The position numbers and the translations under genes were made by a program. 48,027 bases of DNA from an uncultured Oceanobacter sp. (GTDB lineage: Bacteria; Pseudomonadota; Gammaproteobacteria; Pseudomonadales; Oceanobacteraceae), in NCBI GenBank assembly GCA_913061185.1, contig CAJXTI010000028.1, forward strand, positions 1 to 48,027, given 5' to 3'. Below are positions 8,353 to 16,924 of the stretch, piece after piece; within the stretch, counting starts at the first letter, position 1, and every line of letters begins with the position of its first letter. The notes beneath the pieces are model-generated. The model worked only from the letters and a program-made list of their open reading frames with translations. It was not told the DNA's origin and ran no database searches.

Positions 8353-9383
8353 AATTTCTGATTCTGTTTATCTCGTTGTTGTTGCAACAGCAGTTGCCCT
8401 GGGCTCGTCGCTGGGGACAAGGCAGTTTGTACGATCGCTGGCTGGCACTGTGGCAGCGCTGGCCAGGGTTTGAACGCCTGAGTGCCCCCATCAGGCTGAT
8501 ACTGCTGGTGATACTGCCCAGTATTCTGGTTGCTTTGTTATTTGTGTGGCTGGAATCGTTTGCCTGGGGATTACCATCCGCCGTGGCGGAGGTCGGGCTG
8601 TTATTACTGGTACTGTCTCAGGCCAATATGGCCGCCGGTTTGAAACGCTACCGCGAGCATTTGGCCAGCGGTGATATTCAGGGGGCATTTCATTGTGCCG
8701 ATGAAGCGGTTTCAGTACCGGGGTTGGCATTATCGTCGGATCCGGAAACCCTGAATACCCAAGTTTTGCATACAGTATTGTACCGCTGGTTTGAGTACTT
8801 CTTTTTGATGGTGTTCTGGTACATGTTTGCCGATGTGGGTGGCGTTGTGCTGGCCTGGCTAACATTGCATTTTGTCCGTGCTCAAGCGGCCTTGGGGCAA
8901 CAAGCGAGTACTTCAGAAGAATCACCGGAGCAGCCGGAACAATCGCAGGAATCGGCACAGCAAGCGGAACAAGAGCAACAGACTGACACAGACGATCCGT
9001 CAGAAGCCGTTGATTCCGGCAATCAGTATGCCGGGAAAAAGGCGCAAGCCGATCGTGTATCAAGCTGGTGTTTACACTGGCTGGAATGGGCACCGGCGCG
9101 TTTGCTGGGGCTGACCTATTGCCTGGCTGGTAATATGACGATGGCATTGCCGGTATGGCGCCAGTTGTTGTGGAAAACGGCCATCGACAGCCAGCAAGTG
9201 CTGGTGGATGTGGCGAGTGCGGCGTTGTCGTTCAGTCACGAAAAACGCTGTTGGCACAGTGCTGCTGCCGATTGCCCGGCGGCGGCGGCGGAGCTGGATG
9301 AATGGCAGCAATTGCATTTGCGCAGTGTATCAATCTGGATGGTAGGCATTGCTGTAGCAACGATCGGTGGCTGGTTGCTCTGA
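8349..9383 (+). CDS. ampE: Regulatory signalling modulator AmpE
   Basis: An inner-membrane protein cotranscribed with ampD, with a proposed role in sensing wall stress. The 344 residues begin MKFLILFISLLLQQQLPWARRW and contain helices near 47-68, 79-93, 150-170 and at the C-terminus (SIWMVGIAVATIGGWLL). YREHLASGDIQGAF, TVLYRWFEYFFLMVFWYM and ALPVWRQLL fit the family. E. coli AmpE is about 284 residues. The excess is largely a Gln/Glu-rich hydrophilic stretch at about 183-230 (EQPEQSQESAQQAEQEQQ) in a cytoplasmic or periplasmic loop. Start overlaps the ampD stop. Confidence 0.93.
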   Translation: MKFLILFISLLLQQQLPWARRWGQGSLYDRWLALWQRWPGFERLSAPIRLILLVILPSILVALLFVWLESFAWGLPSAVAEVGLLLLVLSQANMAAGLKRYREHLASGDIQGAFHCADEAVSVPGLALSSDPETLNTQVLHTVLYRWFEYFFLMVFWYMFADVGGVVLAWLTLHFVRAQAALGQQASTSEESPEQPEQSQESAQQAEQEQQTDTDDPSEAVDSGNQYAGKKAQADRVSSWCLHWLEWAPARLLGLTYCLAGNMTMALPVWRQLLWKTAIDSQQVLVDVASAALSFSHEKRCWHSAAADCPAAAAELDEWQQLHLRSVSIWMVGIAVATIGGWLL

Positions 9384-9424
9384 CAGTCGGCAGGGCAACC
9401 AGCTGTGATGAATGGCTTGGGTTA

Positions 9425-9781
9425 TTAACCCACAGGATCAGGCTCCGTCTTTTGATAGCTTCTGATCATGCCGTTGAGTGTGTTGCAAGGGGCTTTCATA
9501 CGGCAGCCAGCGCTGTAGAGGCTGGGGGTGATGGGTTTGCTCCAGACCACTTCTGCCTGGCAAAAACCGGTACGATGAACGTCCAGATCAGGTCGTACGT
9601 CGACCAGCTCCAGATTTAATTCGGTACCGGGTTCAATGGCTTCATAGGTCGATATCATCAGTCCTTCATCTGAGCAGTTCAGTAGTAAACCAAGGTAGGA
9701 CAAATCGCCCTGCTGAAAGACACTGACGTTGGATGAAATATCGGCTCTCGGGGTATGACGTTGTTCGGTATGCCCGTTCAT
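9425..9781 (-). CDS. Stand-alone PilZ-domain protein
   Basis: A 118-residue single-domain PilZ protein, a likely cyclic-di-GMP receptor. The two binding motifs are present: R8-HTP-R12 (RxxxR) and NCSDEG at 35-40 (D/NxSxxG). The beta-barrel strands follow up to GTELNLELV and FCQAEVVWSKP. ATG 9781 is chosen over an in-frame start five codons upstream because a strong AGGAGG lies five bases before it. It is on the same strand as the globin gene 109 bp upstream, so they could be cotranscribed. The output is unknown; it is not PilZ itself, judging by context. Confidence 0.9.
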   Translation of the reverse strand: MNGHTEQRHTPRADISSNVSVFQQGDLSYLGLLLNCSDEGLMISTYEAIEPGTELNLELVDVRPDLDVHRTGFCQAEVVWSKPITPSLYSAGCRMKAPCNTLNGMIRSYQKTEPDPVG

Positions 9782-9889
9782 GCAAACCTCCTTCACTGGA
9801 TTATGCGACAGTCACCAGACTGCTCTGAAACCTGTGAGGAGGTCAATGTTTCTATTTAGATCAAAATGACATGTCAGGCGTGTTTTTGA

Positions 9890-10282
9890 TTAATACATGC
9901 TTTGAATCAGGTCGATACTTGGCTTGAGTGTCCGGCGCCAGGTAAGCTCCAGCTCCTTCGAAAAGTTAGGGTCATGGCGCGCCAGGGTTTCCATCAGAGC
10001 ATCCAGCCAAAGGCTGTAATACATGGGGTTGATATTCATTTCTCCACGGCTGTGACTTTTCCCAAGGGCCTTTATTTTGGTATCCGGCATGCCGCGTGAG
10101 TGCATCACCAGCCATAGGATACCGCTGCGTAGCAAGGCACGTTGAGCCTCCATATTGGTGTTTTTGAATATCTCCCGAACGTCGTGTGACTTGCTCATGA
10201 AAATGGAATAAAAGTCTTCAAAGAAGACAATGTTGTTGCAGCTACGCCCGTAGCTTTGGAATACGATGTCCGCATCGCTCAT
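9890..10282 (-). CDS. Single-domain globin-like haem protein
   Basis: A 130-residue globin-fold protein. The opening resembles helices A to C (FEDFYSIFMSKSHDVREIFKNTNMEAQRALL). His77 in KALGKSHSRGEMNI occupies the place of the proximal F8 histidine and is followed by the G-helix pattern NPMYYSLWLDALMETL. The C-terminal helix TWRRTLKPSIDLIQSMY matches bacterial sensor-type and single-domain globins. It may bind oxygen or nitric oxide. No output domain is fused. The gene precedes a PilZ gene on the same strand, which raises the possibility of gas input to a c-di-GMP response; that link is inference from position only. Confidence 0.8.
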   Translation of the reverse strand: MSDADIVFQSYGRSCNNIVFFEDFYSIFMSKSHDVREIFKNTNMEAQRALLRSGILWLVMHSRGMPDTKIKALGKSHSRGEMNINPMYYSLWLDALMETLARHDPNFSKELELTWRRTLKPSIDLIQSMY

Positions 10283-10795
10283 AGATAACTCCTGGATTTC
10301 TCTGCGCTACCTGGACTCGGATTCGAGAGCAGGCTTTCCTTGAAATTGCTCCTTTAGTCGGGAGCTTTGGGTTTTGTCCGGTAACGAGCTACACTGCAAT
10401 GACCGCTTAACGTTCACTTCGAACCGCGTTCCGTTTGTCTTTCTATTACTTTGACACGACCAGAATCCCCCTGGCTGCGATTATCAGTCAGGTGCCCGCT
10501 CTGCTAACAATAACGCTATTGTACTGGTTACTCGCCCTACAATCTGTAAAGTTAAATCCGAAGTCGAGTGGAGAAAAGCACTTTTACAGGTAACAGACAA
10601 TTTCCGCAGACAGCTTGCACTTTCATCGTGAGTGGCAAGTGCCTATTTCTACGGCGAAGGCATCCCGAAGACAGGAATATCAGCTCAAAACCGACTGCTG
10701 TATCGGTGGTTTTTTGCCAGTGTTTCTGGACATACAGCCTGCCGGAGTGATCGGCAGGCTGCATCTGCAGGATGACTGAGGTGAGGGCGTTAGTC
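10283..10795. other. Non-coding gap globin-dps
   Basis: A 513-bp gap with no credible gene; the short open frames on both strands lack family features. It contains a small hairpin (GCTCC/GGAGC, about 10350-10368) and a strong hairpin at 10735-10761. The part next to 10282 should carry the globin promoter, but I could not assign boxes. Confidence 0.4.
10735..10761 (-). terminator. Hairpin downstream of dps
   Basis: A perfect 10-bp GC-rich stem CAGCCTGCCG / CGGCAGGCTG with a 7-base loop lies 35 bp past the dps stop. There is no immediate U-run on the minus-strand side, so termination efficiency is uncertain. Confidence 0.55.
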
Positions 10796-11269
10796 TTAGT
10801 CTTCCAGTAGGGAACGCAGCATCCAGGCTGTCTGTTCGTGCACCGTCAGGCGCTGGGTTAACAGATCTGCGGTTGGTTCGTCGTTAGCTTCACCGACCAG
10901 CGCATACAGGTTTCTGGCAGTGCGGGCCGCAGATTCGTGTCCTTGAGCCAGGATGGCAACCATATCCATTGCTTTGGGTGGAATGGCTGGGGCATCTGGC
11001 AGTGAGGCCAGTTCGGCAAACTGGGCGTAGGACCCTGGTGCAACGTGTCCCAATGAGCGAATGCGCTCTGCAATGGGATCGACGGCATTCCAGAGTTCAG
11101 TGTATTGATCCATAAACATCACATGCAGGCTATTAAACATCGGCCCGGTGACGTTCCAGTGGAAGTTATGGGTGGTCAGGTACAGGGTGTAAGTATCCGC
11201 CAGCAGTCGACCGAGGCCGTCAGCGATGGCTTGGCGATGAGTGTCACTGATTCCAATATTGATGCTCAT
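10796..11269 (-). CDS. dps: Dps-family DNA-protection ferritin
   Basis: Forms a dodecameric ferritin-like shell that oxidises Fe2+ with peroxide and can bind DNA in starved or oxidatively stressed cells. The 157-residue protein has the ferroxidase set with family spacing: His37 (HNFHWNV), His49 (LHVMF), Asp64 and Glu68 (AVDPIAERIRSLG). The C-terminal HEQTAWMLRSLLED is typical. ATG 11269 is preferred to an in-frame start 20 codons upstream because AGGGAGA precedes it closely and the extra segment (SCFYPQTAYPREN) is not family-like. The N-terminus lacks the Lys-rich DNA-binding tail of E. coli Dps, so DNA binding is uncertain. Confidence 0.95.
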   Translation of the reverse strand: MSINIGISDTHRQAIADGLGRLLADTYTLYLTTHNFHWNVTGPMFNSLHVMFMDQYTELWNAVDPIAERIRSLGHVAPGSYAQFAELASLPDAPAIPPKAMDMVAILAQGHESAARTARNLYALVGEANDEPTADLLTQRLTVHEQTAWMLRSLLED

Positions 11270-11714
11270 AGTGTTCTCCCTTGGGTAAGCAGTCTGTGGA
11301 TAAAAACATGATCCAGTCATGGTTGCCATGATTGGCGGTGTGACGATTGTGAGTATGCCTGAATGTCGATCAACAAATATTGATCGGGTACCCGATTGGT
11401 TGGGATACGCCCAAATTGGTTCCTCTCAATTTGGCGGTGCTTCGGATACTTGCGTCTGGCGGAAGATGCCGGTGCTTGTCATTTTCCGCCAATAGACAGA
11501 CAGTGGACGCTTGTTTCCTCTCTCACCTGATCACTGCCAGTCTGTGCTGATCAACCGCCAGGAAACCGGTTTGTTTGATCGACCAGCAACCGATCGGCTA
11601 CTCACCTCATCTTGCACAGTAATAATAGCTATCTTGTATTTGATTTTAGAATTCGATTGTTTTTATTGAGTCCATGGTCAGATGCTATAAGGTCTGAACA
11701 GGAGGGCTGGAACT
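11270..11714. promoter_or_regulatory. dps upstream region with clustered palindromes
   Basis: A 445-bp gap upstream of dps and downstream of dusC. Three inverted repeats crowd 11367-11434: CGATCAA/TTGATCG (loop CAAATA), the 14-bp palindrome ATCGGGTACCCGAT (11383-11396, overlapping the first), and CCAAATTG/CAATTTGG (8-base loop). They lie about 100-165 bp before the dps start, where operators could act. No known OxyR or Fur box was recognised. No gene seen. Confidence 0.5.
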
Positions 11715-12713
11715 TCAGACAGTCGGTTGCAGCTTGATGGTCTGGCCTATGGATTCCAGTGCCGCAAAAAAGTCGTGGCGACTGCGATGACGTTTGACCG
11801 CCTGGAAGACGCTTTCCATTTCTGTGGAATGCAGCGAAAAATAATGCAGCCACTGTTTCATGCGGTCAGTGAGTTGTTTGTCTTCCAGATGCTCAAGTCG
11901 TTCTGCGAGTTGGTAAAACAACGCCAGATAGTCTTGCCAGGCTAACTTTTGATGAAACAAGCCTTGCTGTTGCGCACGAATCTGCAGACCCAGATCGGGT
12001 TTTGCGACCAGGCCGCGACCAATCATTAACAGGCGTGACTGACTCTGGTGTTGGCATGCTGCCGCCTGGTCGGGTGTCCAGATTTCACCGTTGGCCAGTA
12101 CCGGAATATCGACAACCTGTTTGATGTTGGCGATCCACTCCCACCATGCCGGGGGCTTGTAGCCTTCCGTTTTGGTGCGGGCATGTACTGTGAGCCACTG
12201 GATTCCGGCAGCGGCCAGAGCCTGGGCATTGTCGAGCGCCAGCGCTTTATCGGTGTAGCCGAGACGCATTTTGGCACTGACCGGAATGTGGGCAGGCACA
12301 GCGTTGCGGACGGCCTTGGTGATGGCATATAGGCGCTCAGTGTGTTGCAACAGCACAGCGCCGCCCTGGCTGCGGTTGACGGTTTTGGCCGGGCAGCCAA
12401 AATTGAGATCAATTGCCGGTGCACCCAGTGCGGCAACCCGTGCCGCATTGGCTGCCATCAGCTCCGGATCGCTGCCTAATAATTGAATATGCACCGGCGT
12501 TCCTGCCAGGGTTTTGCCGCCTTGTGCCAGCTCCGGGCAATATTTTAAAAATACGCGATTGGGTAATACCGTTTGGCTGATGCGAATAAATTCGGTAACA
12601 CAATGGTCAATTCCCCCGACGGCGGTCAGTATTTCCCGTAAATGGAAATCCATTAATCCCTCCATGGGCGCTAACGCGATATAAAGAGAACTGTTGGGGT
12701 CAAATGGCAACAT
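11715..12713 (-). CDS. dusC: tRNA-dihydrouridine(16) synthase DusC
   Basis: FMN-dependent enzyme that reduces uridine 16 of tRNA D-loops to dihydrouridine. The 332-residue protein opens with IALAPMEGLMDFHLREILT, the FMN-binding start of the Dus barrel. IDLNFGCPAKTVNRSQGG contains the catalytic Cys107. VSAKMRLG, TVHARTKTEGY and IPVLANGEIW follow, and LLMIGRGLVAKPDLG closes the barrel. The HYFSLH...FFAALE tail is the helical recognition domain. TEFIRISQTVLP and the APMEG form favour DusC over DusA or DusB. ATG 12713 puts APMEG at the usual distance from the N-terminus; an in-frame start 26 codons upstream adds an unfamily-like leader. Confidence 0.93.
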   Translation of the reverse strand: MLPFDPNSSLYIALAPMEGLMDFHLREILTAVGGIDHCVTEFIRISQTVLPNRVFLKYCPELAQGGKTLAGTPVHIQLLGSDPELMAANAARVAALGAPAIDLNFGCPAKTVNRSQGGAVLLQHTERLYAITKAVRNAVPAHIPVSAKMRLGYTDKALALDNAQALAAAGIQWLTVHARTKTEGYKPPAWWEWIANIKQVVDIPVLANGEIWTPDQAAACQHQSQSRLLMIGRGLVAKPDLGLQIRAQQQGLFHQKLAWQDYLALFYQLAERLEHLEDKQLTDRMKQWLHYFSLHSTEMESVFQAVKRHRSRHDFFAALESIGQTIKLQPTV

Positions 12714-13081
12714 GGGAGTGCTCGCAGAGACGAAAAAGCGTGTAGACGAAATCAGGCGCGGAAATTGAGCATTATATGGTGTTGAGGTCAAGTATTTTGC
12801 CTTCCACTTTGGCCGTATATCCCGGTCAAATGTGTCAATAGGACTATTTGCTTAAGCTATAGTTGATATAAGTTTCAGAAATACTACTGGTTTCAGTAGC
12901 TTGGAGACCCTGTTTGGAGGTTGCCAGTAATTCGCCTTGATCTGGCACAGTTGAAAGAGTTAGTCCTTTTAAAGTAGTCTTATCCGGTTTTTCCCCGTTA
13001 TAAACATGGGTTATGCCGGTGAATATTGGTGGGGAAATACTCGCTGTTCGTAAAAATTATTACTAAAAAGGAGCCGCTTGC
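12714..13081. promoter_or_regulatory. dusC-oadG divergent intergenic region
   Basis: A 368-bp divergent gap. It holds a small hairpin CTACTG-GTTT-CAGTAG at 12884-12899 and, at its right end, a good ribosome site (GGAG eight bases before oadG). No gene seen, and no regulator site recognised. Confidence 0.4.
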
Positions 13082-13333
13082 ATGTCTGAGCCAGGACTCG
13101 TCACGCAAGGTTTGGAATTGATGGTTTTTGGTATGGGTACGGTATTTGTCTTCTTGACGATGCTGGTATTCGTTACCGGATTCATGTCCAAGCTGGTAAA
13201 CAAGTATGCTCCAGAGGAAGTGATCGTGCCGGTAGCGGCAAAAAAGAAACGGTCTCAACCTCAGGGAGTAGATCCGCAACTGTTGAAAGTACTTTCAGCT
13301 GCGGTCAAGGAACATCGTGCGCGCCAAAAGTAG
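13082..13333 (+). CDS. oadG: Oxaloacetate decarboxylase gamma subunit OadG
   Basis: A small membrane subunit (83 residues) that anchors the decarboxylase complex, binds zinc and speeds carboxyl transfer. It has one N-terminal membrane helix (GLELMVFGMGTVFVFLTMLVFVTGFMSKLV), a hydrophilic KKKR linker, and a C-terminal tail rich in charged residues that contacts the alpha subunit. GMGTVF and the position directly ahead of oadA and oadB identify it. The order gamma-alpha-beta is the usual oadGAB arrangement. GGAG lies eight bases upstream of the ATG. Confidence 0.95.
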   Translation: MSEPGLVTQGLELMVFGMGTVFVFLTMLVFVTGFMSKLVNKYAPEEVIVPVAAKKKRSQPQGVDPQLLKVLSAAVKEHRARQK

Positions 13334-13392
13334 CGCACGAATCATAATAACCAAAACGTTAACAACGTTATCGGAAGAAAAGGCCATCATCC

Positions 13393-15162
13393 ATGACCGA
13401 TTCTAAAAAACTCGGAATCACCGACGTCGTATTACGCGACGCGCACCAATCCATTCTGGCAACTCGCATGCGTATCGACGATATGCTGCCGATTGCTGAA
13501 AAACTCGATCAGGTGGGTTACTGGTCGCTGGAATCTTGGGGTGGTGCAACATTTGACTCCTGTATCCGTTTCCTGGGAGAAGACCCCTGGGATCGTATTC
13601 GCGAATTCAAGAAGGCTATGCCCAAAACGCCACATCAGATGCTGCTACGTGGCCAGAACCTGCTGGGTTATCGTCATTATGCAGATGATGTGGTGGAGAA
13701 GTTTGTTGAGCGTGCAGCGACCAACGGTGTGGATGTATTCCGTGTCTTTGATGCGATGAATGACCCACGCAATCTGGAAACAGCACTCAAGGCCGTTAAA
13801 AAGCAGGGTAAGCACGCACAGGGCACCTTGTCGTACACGACCAGCCCGGTGCATACCATGGAATCATGGGTCAGCCTTGCCAAAAAAATTGAGGACATGG
13901 GGGCAGACTCCATCGCCATCAAGGATATGGCCGGTGTGCTGACGCCTTATGTGGCTTTTGAGCTGGTGAGCAAATTGAAGGCCCAGACGGATCTGGAAGT
14001 TCAGTTACACGCTCATGCCACTTCGGGGTTGTCTGACATGACGATCCTGAAAGCGGTTGAAGCGGGTATTGACCGTGTTGATACTGCCATCTCCTCAATG
14101 TCCATGACCTATGGTCATACCGCAACAGAATCCGTTGTCGCTGCCTTGGCAGGAACCGAGCGCGATACCGGTATCGACCTGCTGTTGCTGGAAGAAATTG
14201 CCGCTTATTTCCGGGCTGTCCGTAAAAAATACTCGAAGTTTGAAGGTGCGCTCAAGGGCACCGATTCCCGTATTTTGGTGGCTCAGGTTCCCGGCGGCAT
14301 GCTGACCAATATGGAAAACCAGCTGCGTGAACAAGGTGCTTCCGACAAGTTCGATGAAGTACTGGCTGAAATTCCACGGGTGCGTGAAGACCTCGGCTTT
14401 ATTCCTCTGGTGACACCAACGTCCCAGATTGTCGGAACCCAGGCTGTTTTGAACGTGTTGACGGGTGAGCGTTACAAGTCAATCTCGAAAGAAACCCAGG
14501 GCATTCTGAAAGGTGAGTACGGTGCTGCTCCTGCACCGATGAACGCCGAATTGCAAGCCAGAGTTCTGGATGGCAAGGAAGTGATTACCTGTCGGCCTGC
14601 GGATCTGATCGAAAACGAAATGGACAAGGTGATTGCCAATGTCGACAAGCTGGCGGCTGAAAAAGGCATTACGCTGGCAGCAGACAAGATTGATGACGCC
14701 CTGACCTATGCCATGTTCCCGCAGATTGCTCCGAAATTCCTGGAAAATCGCGGCAATCCCGATGCATTCGAACCTGCTCCGAAAGGCGACGCTGAAGATA
14801 CCTTCACCATTTCCGTTGATGGTAACGATTATGTGGTGAAAGTGGACGATGGCGGTGACGTTACGCATCTGGCTTCTGTCAACGGTGCTCCGCTGAGCAT
14901 GGGCGGTTCTTCGACAGCAGCTGGCGGTGAGGTAGCGGCGGCGGGTGATGGTGATCCGGTGTGTGCTCCTTTGGCTGGTAACGTCTGGAAAGTACTGGTT
15001 GAAACTGGCGATCAGGTTGAAGAAGGCGATGTTGTCGTGATTCTAGAAGCCATGAAGATGGAAACCGAAATACGTGCTCCACGCACGGGTACGGTAACCG
15101 GCGTCTCAGCCAAAGAAGGTGTGTCAGTGAAAGTGGGCGACACTCTGTACAACCTCGCGTAA
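13393..15162 (+). CDS. oadA: Oxaloacetate decarboxylase alpha subunit (biotin carboxyltransferase) OadA
   Basis: Cytoplasmic subunit that moves the C4 carboxyl group of oxaloacetate to its own biotin, giving pyruvate. The 589-residue protein starts with the carboxyltransferase barrel: [31 protein letters not shown], the metal-site region [12 protein letters not shown], and [17 protein letters not shown] linker near 480-520 leads to the biotinyl domain ending in [12 protein letters not shown], where Lys555 is the biotinylation site. It lies 59 bp after oadG and 15 bp before oadB. Whether it works as a sodium pump or in gluconeogenic or citrate flux here is not shown by sequence. Confidence 0.97.
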   Translation: MTDSKKLGITDVVLRDAHQSILATRMRIDDMLPIAEKLDQVGYWSLESWGGATFDSCIRFLGEDPWDRIREFKKAMPKTPHQMLLRGQNLLGYRHYADDVVEKFVERAATNGVDVFRVFDAMNDPRNLETALKAVKKQGKHAQGTLSYTTSPVHTMESWVSLAKKIEDMGADSIAIKDMAGVLTPYVAFELVSKLKAQTDLEVQLHAHATSGLSDMTILKAVEAGIDRVDTAISSMSMTYGHTATESVVAALAGTERDTGIDLLLLEEIAAYFRAVRKKYSKFEGALKGTDSRILVAQVPGGMLTNMENQLREQGASDKFDEVLAEIPRVREDLGFIPLVTPTSQIVGTQAVLNVLTGERYKSISKETQGILKGEYGAAPAPMNAELQARVLDGKEVITCRPADLIENEMDKVIANVDKLAAEKGITLAADKIDDALTYAMFPQIAPKFLENRGNPDAFEPAPKGDAEDTFTISVDGNDYVVKVDDGGDVTHLASVNGAPLSMGGSSTAAGGEVAAAGDGDPVCAPLAGNVWKVLVETGDQVEEGDVVVILEAMKMETEIRAPRTGTVTGVSAKEGVSVKVGDTLYNLA

Positions 15163-15177
15163 GGAAGGAGTGCCTGA

Positions 15178-16353
15178 ATGGAAAGCCTGATTAACCTGTG
15201 GCATGACAGCGGCTTGTACCAAATGGAAACCGGTCAGGGTGCAATGATCCTGATTGGCTGTTTGTTGCTGTTTCTGGCCATACACCCAAAGTTTCAGTTT
15301 GAACCACTGCTGTTGCTGCCTATCGCAGTAGGTACCATTTTCGTCAATATTCCCGGTGCCGGTTTTTATGCCGGTCCGGTATTTGATGCCCATGGACACC
15401 TCGATTCACCTGCTGGATTGCTGTACTACATTTACCATGCCGGGATTGAAACCGGACTGTTTCCGTTGCTGATCTTTATGGGCGTGGGCGCTATGACGGA
15501 TTTTGGTCCGTTGCTGGCTAACCCGAAAACCCTGTTGCTCGGCGCAGCGGCGCAGTTTGGTATTTTCGGCACTCTGTTTGGTGCCGCTTTCTTTACTGAC
15601 ATCGGTGTGATGGATTTCACCATGCAGCAAGCCTCCGCCATCGGGATTATTGGTGGTGCAGATGGTCCGACTTCGATCTTTATTGCATCGAAGCTGGCAC
15701 CAGAACTGCTGGGTGCAATTGCAGTCGCGGCATATTCCTATATGGCACTGGTGCCGATGATCCAGCCGCCGATTATGAAAGCACTGACGTCCGTTGAAGA
15801 GCGCAAGATCCAGATGGTGCAATTGCGTACCGTCAGCAAGGCCGAGAAGATTATCTTCCCGATTACTTTGTTGGTGCTGGTTGCTCTGTTGCTGCCTTCT
15901 GCTGCCCCGCTGCTGGGGATGTTCTGCTTCGGTAACCTGATGAAGGAATCCGGTGTGGTCGATCGTCTGAGTGATACTGCCCAGAACGCATTGATCAACG
16001 TGGTGACTATTTTCCTCGGGCTGGGTGTCGGGTCGAAAATGAGTTCAGACAAGTTCCTGAACTTTGACACCCTGAGCATTCTGATTCTGGGCATGTTGGC
16101 CTTTTGTGTTGGTACGGCAGCGGGTGTACTGATGGCCAAAGTCATGAACAAGTTATCGAAAGATCCGATCAACCCCCTGATTGGCTCTGCGGGCGTATCC
16201 GCTGTACCTATGGCTGCGCGAGTGTCCAACAAAGTCGGCCTGGATGCCAACCCTCAGAACTTCCTGTTGATGCATGCCATGGGCCCCAACGTTGCCGGTG
16301 TTATCGGTTCTGCGGTGGCTGCTGGTGTGATGATCAGTTACTTTGGTGCTTAA
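15178..16353 (+). CDS. oadB: Oxaloacetate decarboxylase beta subunit OadB (Na+ pump)
   Basis: Integral membrane subunit that decarboxylates carboxybiotin and couples this to Na+ export. The 391-residue protein has about nine to eleven hydrophobic segments. The signature [14 protein letters not shown] contains the aspartate known to be essential for Na+ transport, and [14 protein letters not shown] and [19 protein letters not shown] are the later conserved blocks. The strong ribosome site AAGGAGTG precedes ATG 15178. Transcription should end at the hairpin at 16381. Confidence 0.97.
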   Translation: MESLINLWHDSGLYQMETGQGAMILIGCLLLFLAIHPKFQFEPLLLLPIAVGTIFVNIPGAGFYAGPVFDAHGHLDSPAGLLYYIYHAGIETGLFPLLIFMGVGAMTDFGPLLANPKTLLLGAAAQFGIFGTLFGAAFFTDIGVMDFTMQQASAIGIIGGADGPTSIFIASKLAPELLGAIAVAAYSYMALVPMIQPPIMKALTSVEERKIQMVQLRTVSKAEKIIFPITLLVLVALLLPSAAPLLGMFCFGNLMKESGVVDRLSDTAQNALINVVTIFLGLGVGSKMSSDKFLNFDTLSILILGMLAFCVGTAAGVLMAKVMNKLSKDPINPLIGSAGVSAVPMAARVSNKVGLDANPQNFLLMHAMGPNVAGVIGSAVAAGVMISYFGA

Positions 16354-16380
16354 CAGACCAGCGTTATGTTGATGTGTTTA

Positions 16381-16422
16381 CACCCATAAAAAACGGCGCT
16401 TCGGCGCCGTTTTTTATGGGTG
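16381..16422. terminator. Bidirectional intrinsic terminator (oadB / pilE)
   Basis: A perfect 19-bp inverted repeat, from CACCCATAAAAAACGGCGC, around a TTCG loop. The GC-rich CGGCGC/GCGCCG core is flanked by A6 and T6, so a U-run follows the core on both strands. It sits between convergent oadB and pilE. Confidence 0.95.
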
Positions 16423-16498
16423 GTGGATAACCGCTTACATGGTCTTGCATGGCAGTGGTACAAAATCCCTGCCATGCAGTCTTTTAGTACCCTTGGGG

Positions 16499-16924
16499 TC
16501 AATACCAGCAGATATCATTGGTGCCTTTCAAGCTGTTATAGGTTTCCAGGCCTTTGTTGCCAGCCTCGTTATAGGTCAGGATGCCACAGGCCCAGTCAGT
16601 CTGGCTGGCAGTGGGAGTCGCTTTTAATGTGTAGGTGTGAGTGCCCAGGGTTGAGCTGATGCTATAGCTATCACTGACGTCGTCGATGCAGCTGTTTTTT
16701 AGCGTAGCACCGCTGTATTTGGTGGCCGCTGCATACCGTTTTTCCAGTGTCTGGGATATTTCCAGTAAACAGGAGGTGGCGGCATTTCGGTTGGTCTTGA
16801 TCACGTAATTGCGGTAACTCGGAATGCCGATAGCAAACAGGATGCCAATAATCGCGATGGTCACCATCAGCTCGATCAGAGTGACGCCCCGCGCAGCGCA
16901 GCGTCGTGGACTCAGGTTATTCAT
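16499..16924 (-). CDS. pilE: Type IV pilus minor pilin PilE
   Basis: A 141-residue prepilin. The leader MNNLSPRRCAARG is cut by PilD before V-TLIELMVTIAIIGILFAIGIPSYRNYVIKTNR, which carries the essential Glu5 and the helix that packs in the pilus. Position +1 is Val rather than the usual Phe. The globular part has cysteine pairs (SCLLEIS, NSCIDD, WACGIL, DICWY). GGAGGG sits eight bases before ATG 16924, which overlaps the pilY1 end by eight bases. It is the last gene of the operon, ahead of the bidirectional terminator. A minor rather than major pilin is inferred from the operon. Confidence 0.92.
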   Translation of the reverse strand: MNNLSPRRCAARGVTLIELMVTIAIIGILFAIGIPSYRNYVIKTNRNAATSCLLEISQTLEKRYAAATKYSGATLKNSCIDDVSDSYSISSTLGTHTYTLKATPTASQTDWACGILTYNEAGNKGLETYNSLKGTNDICWY

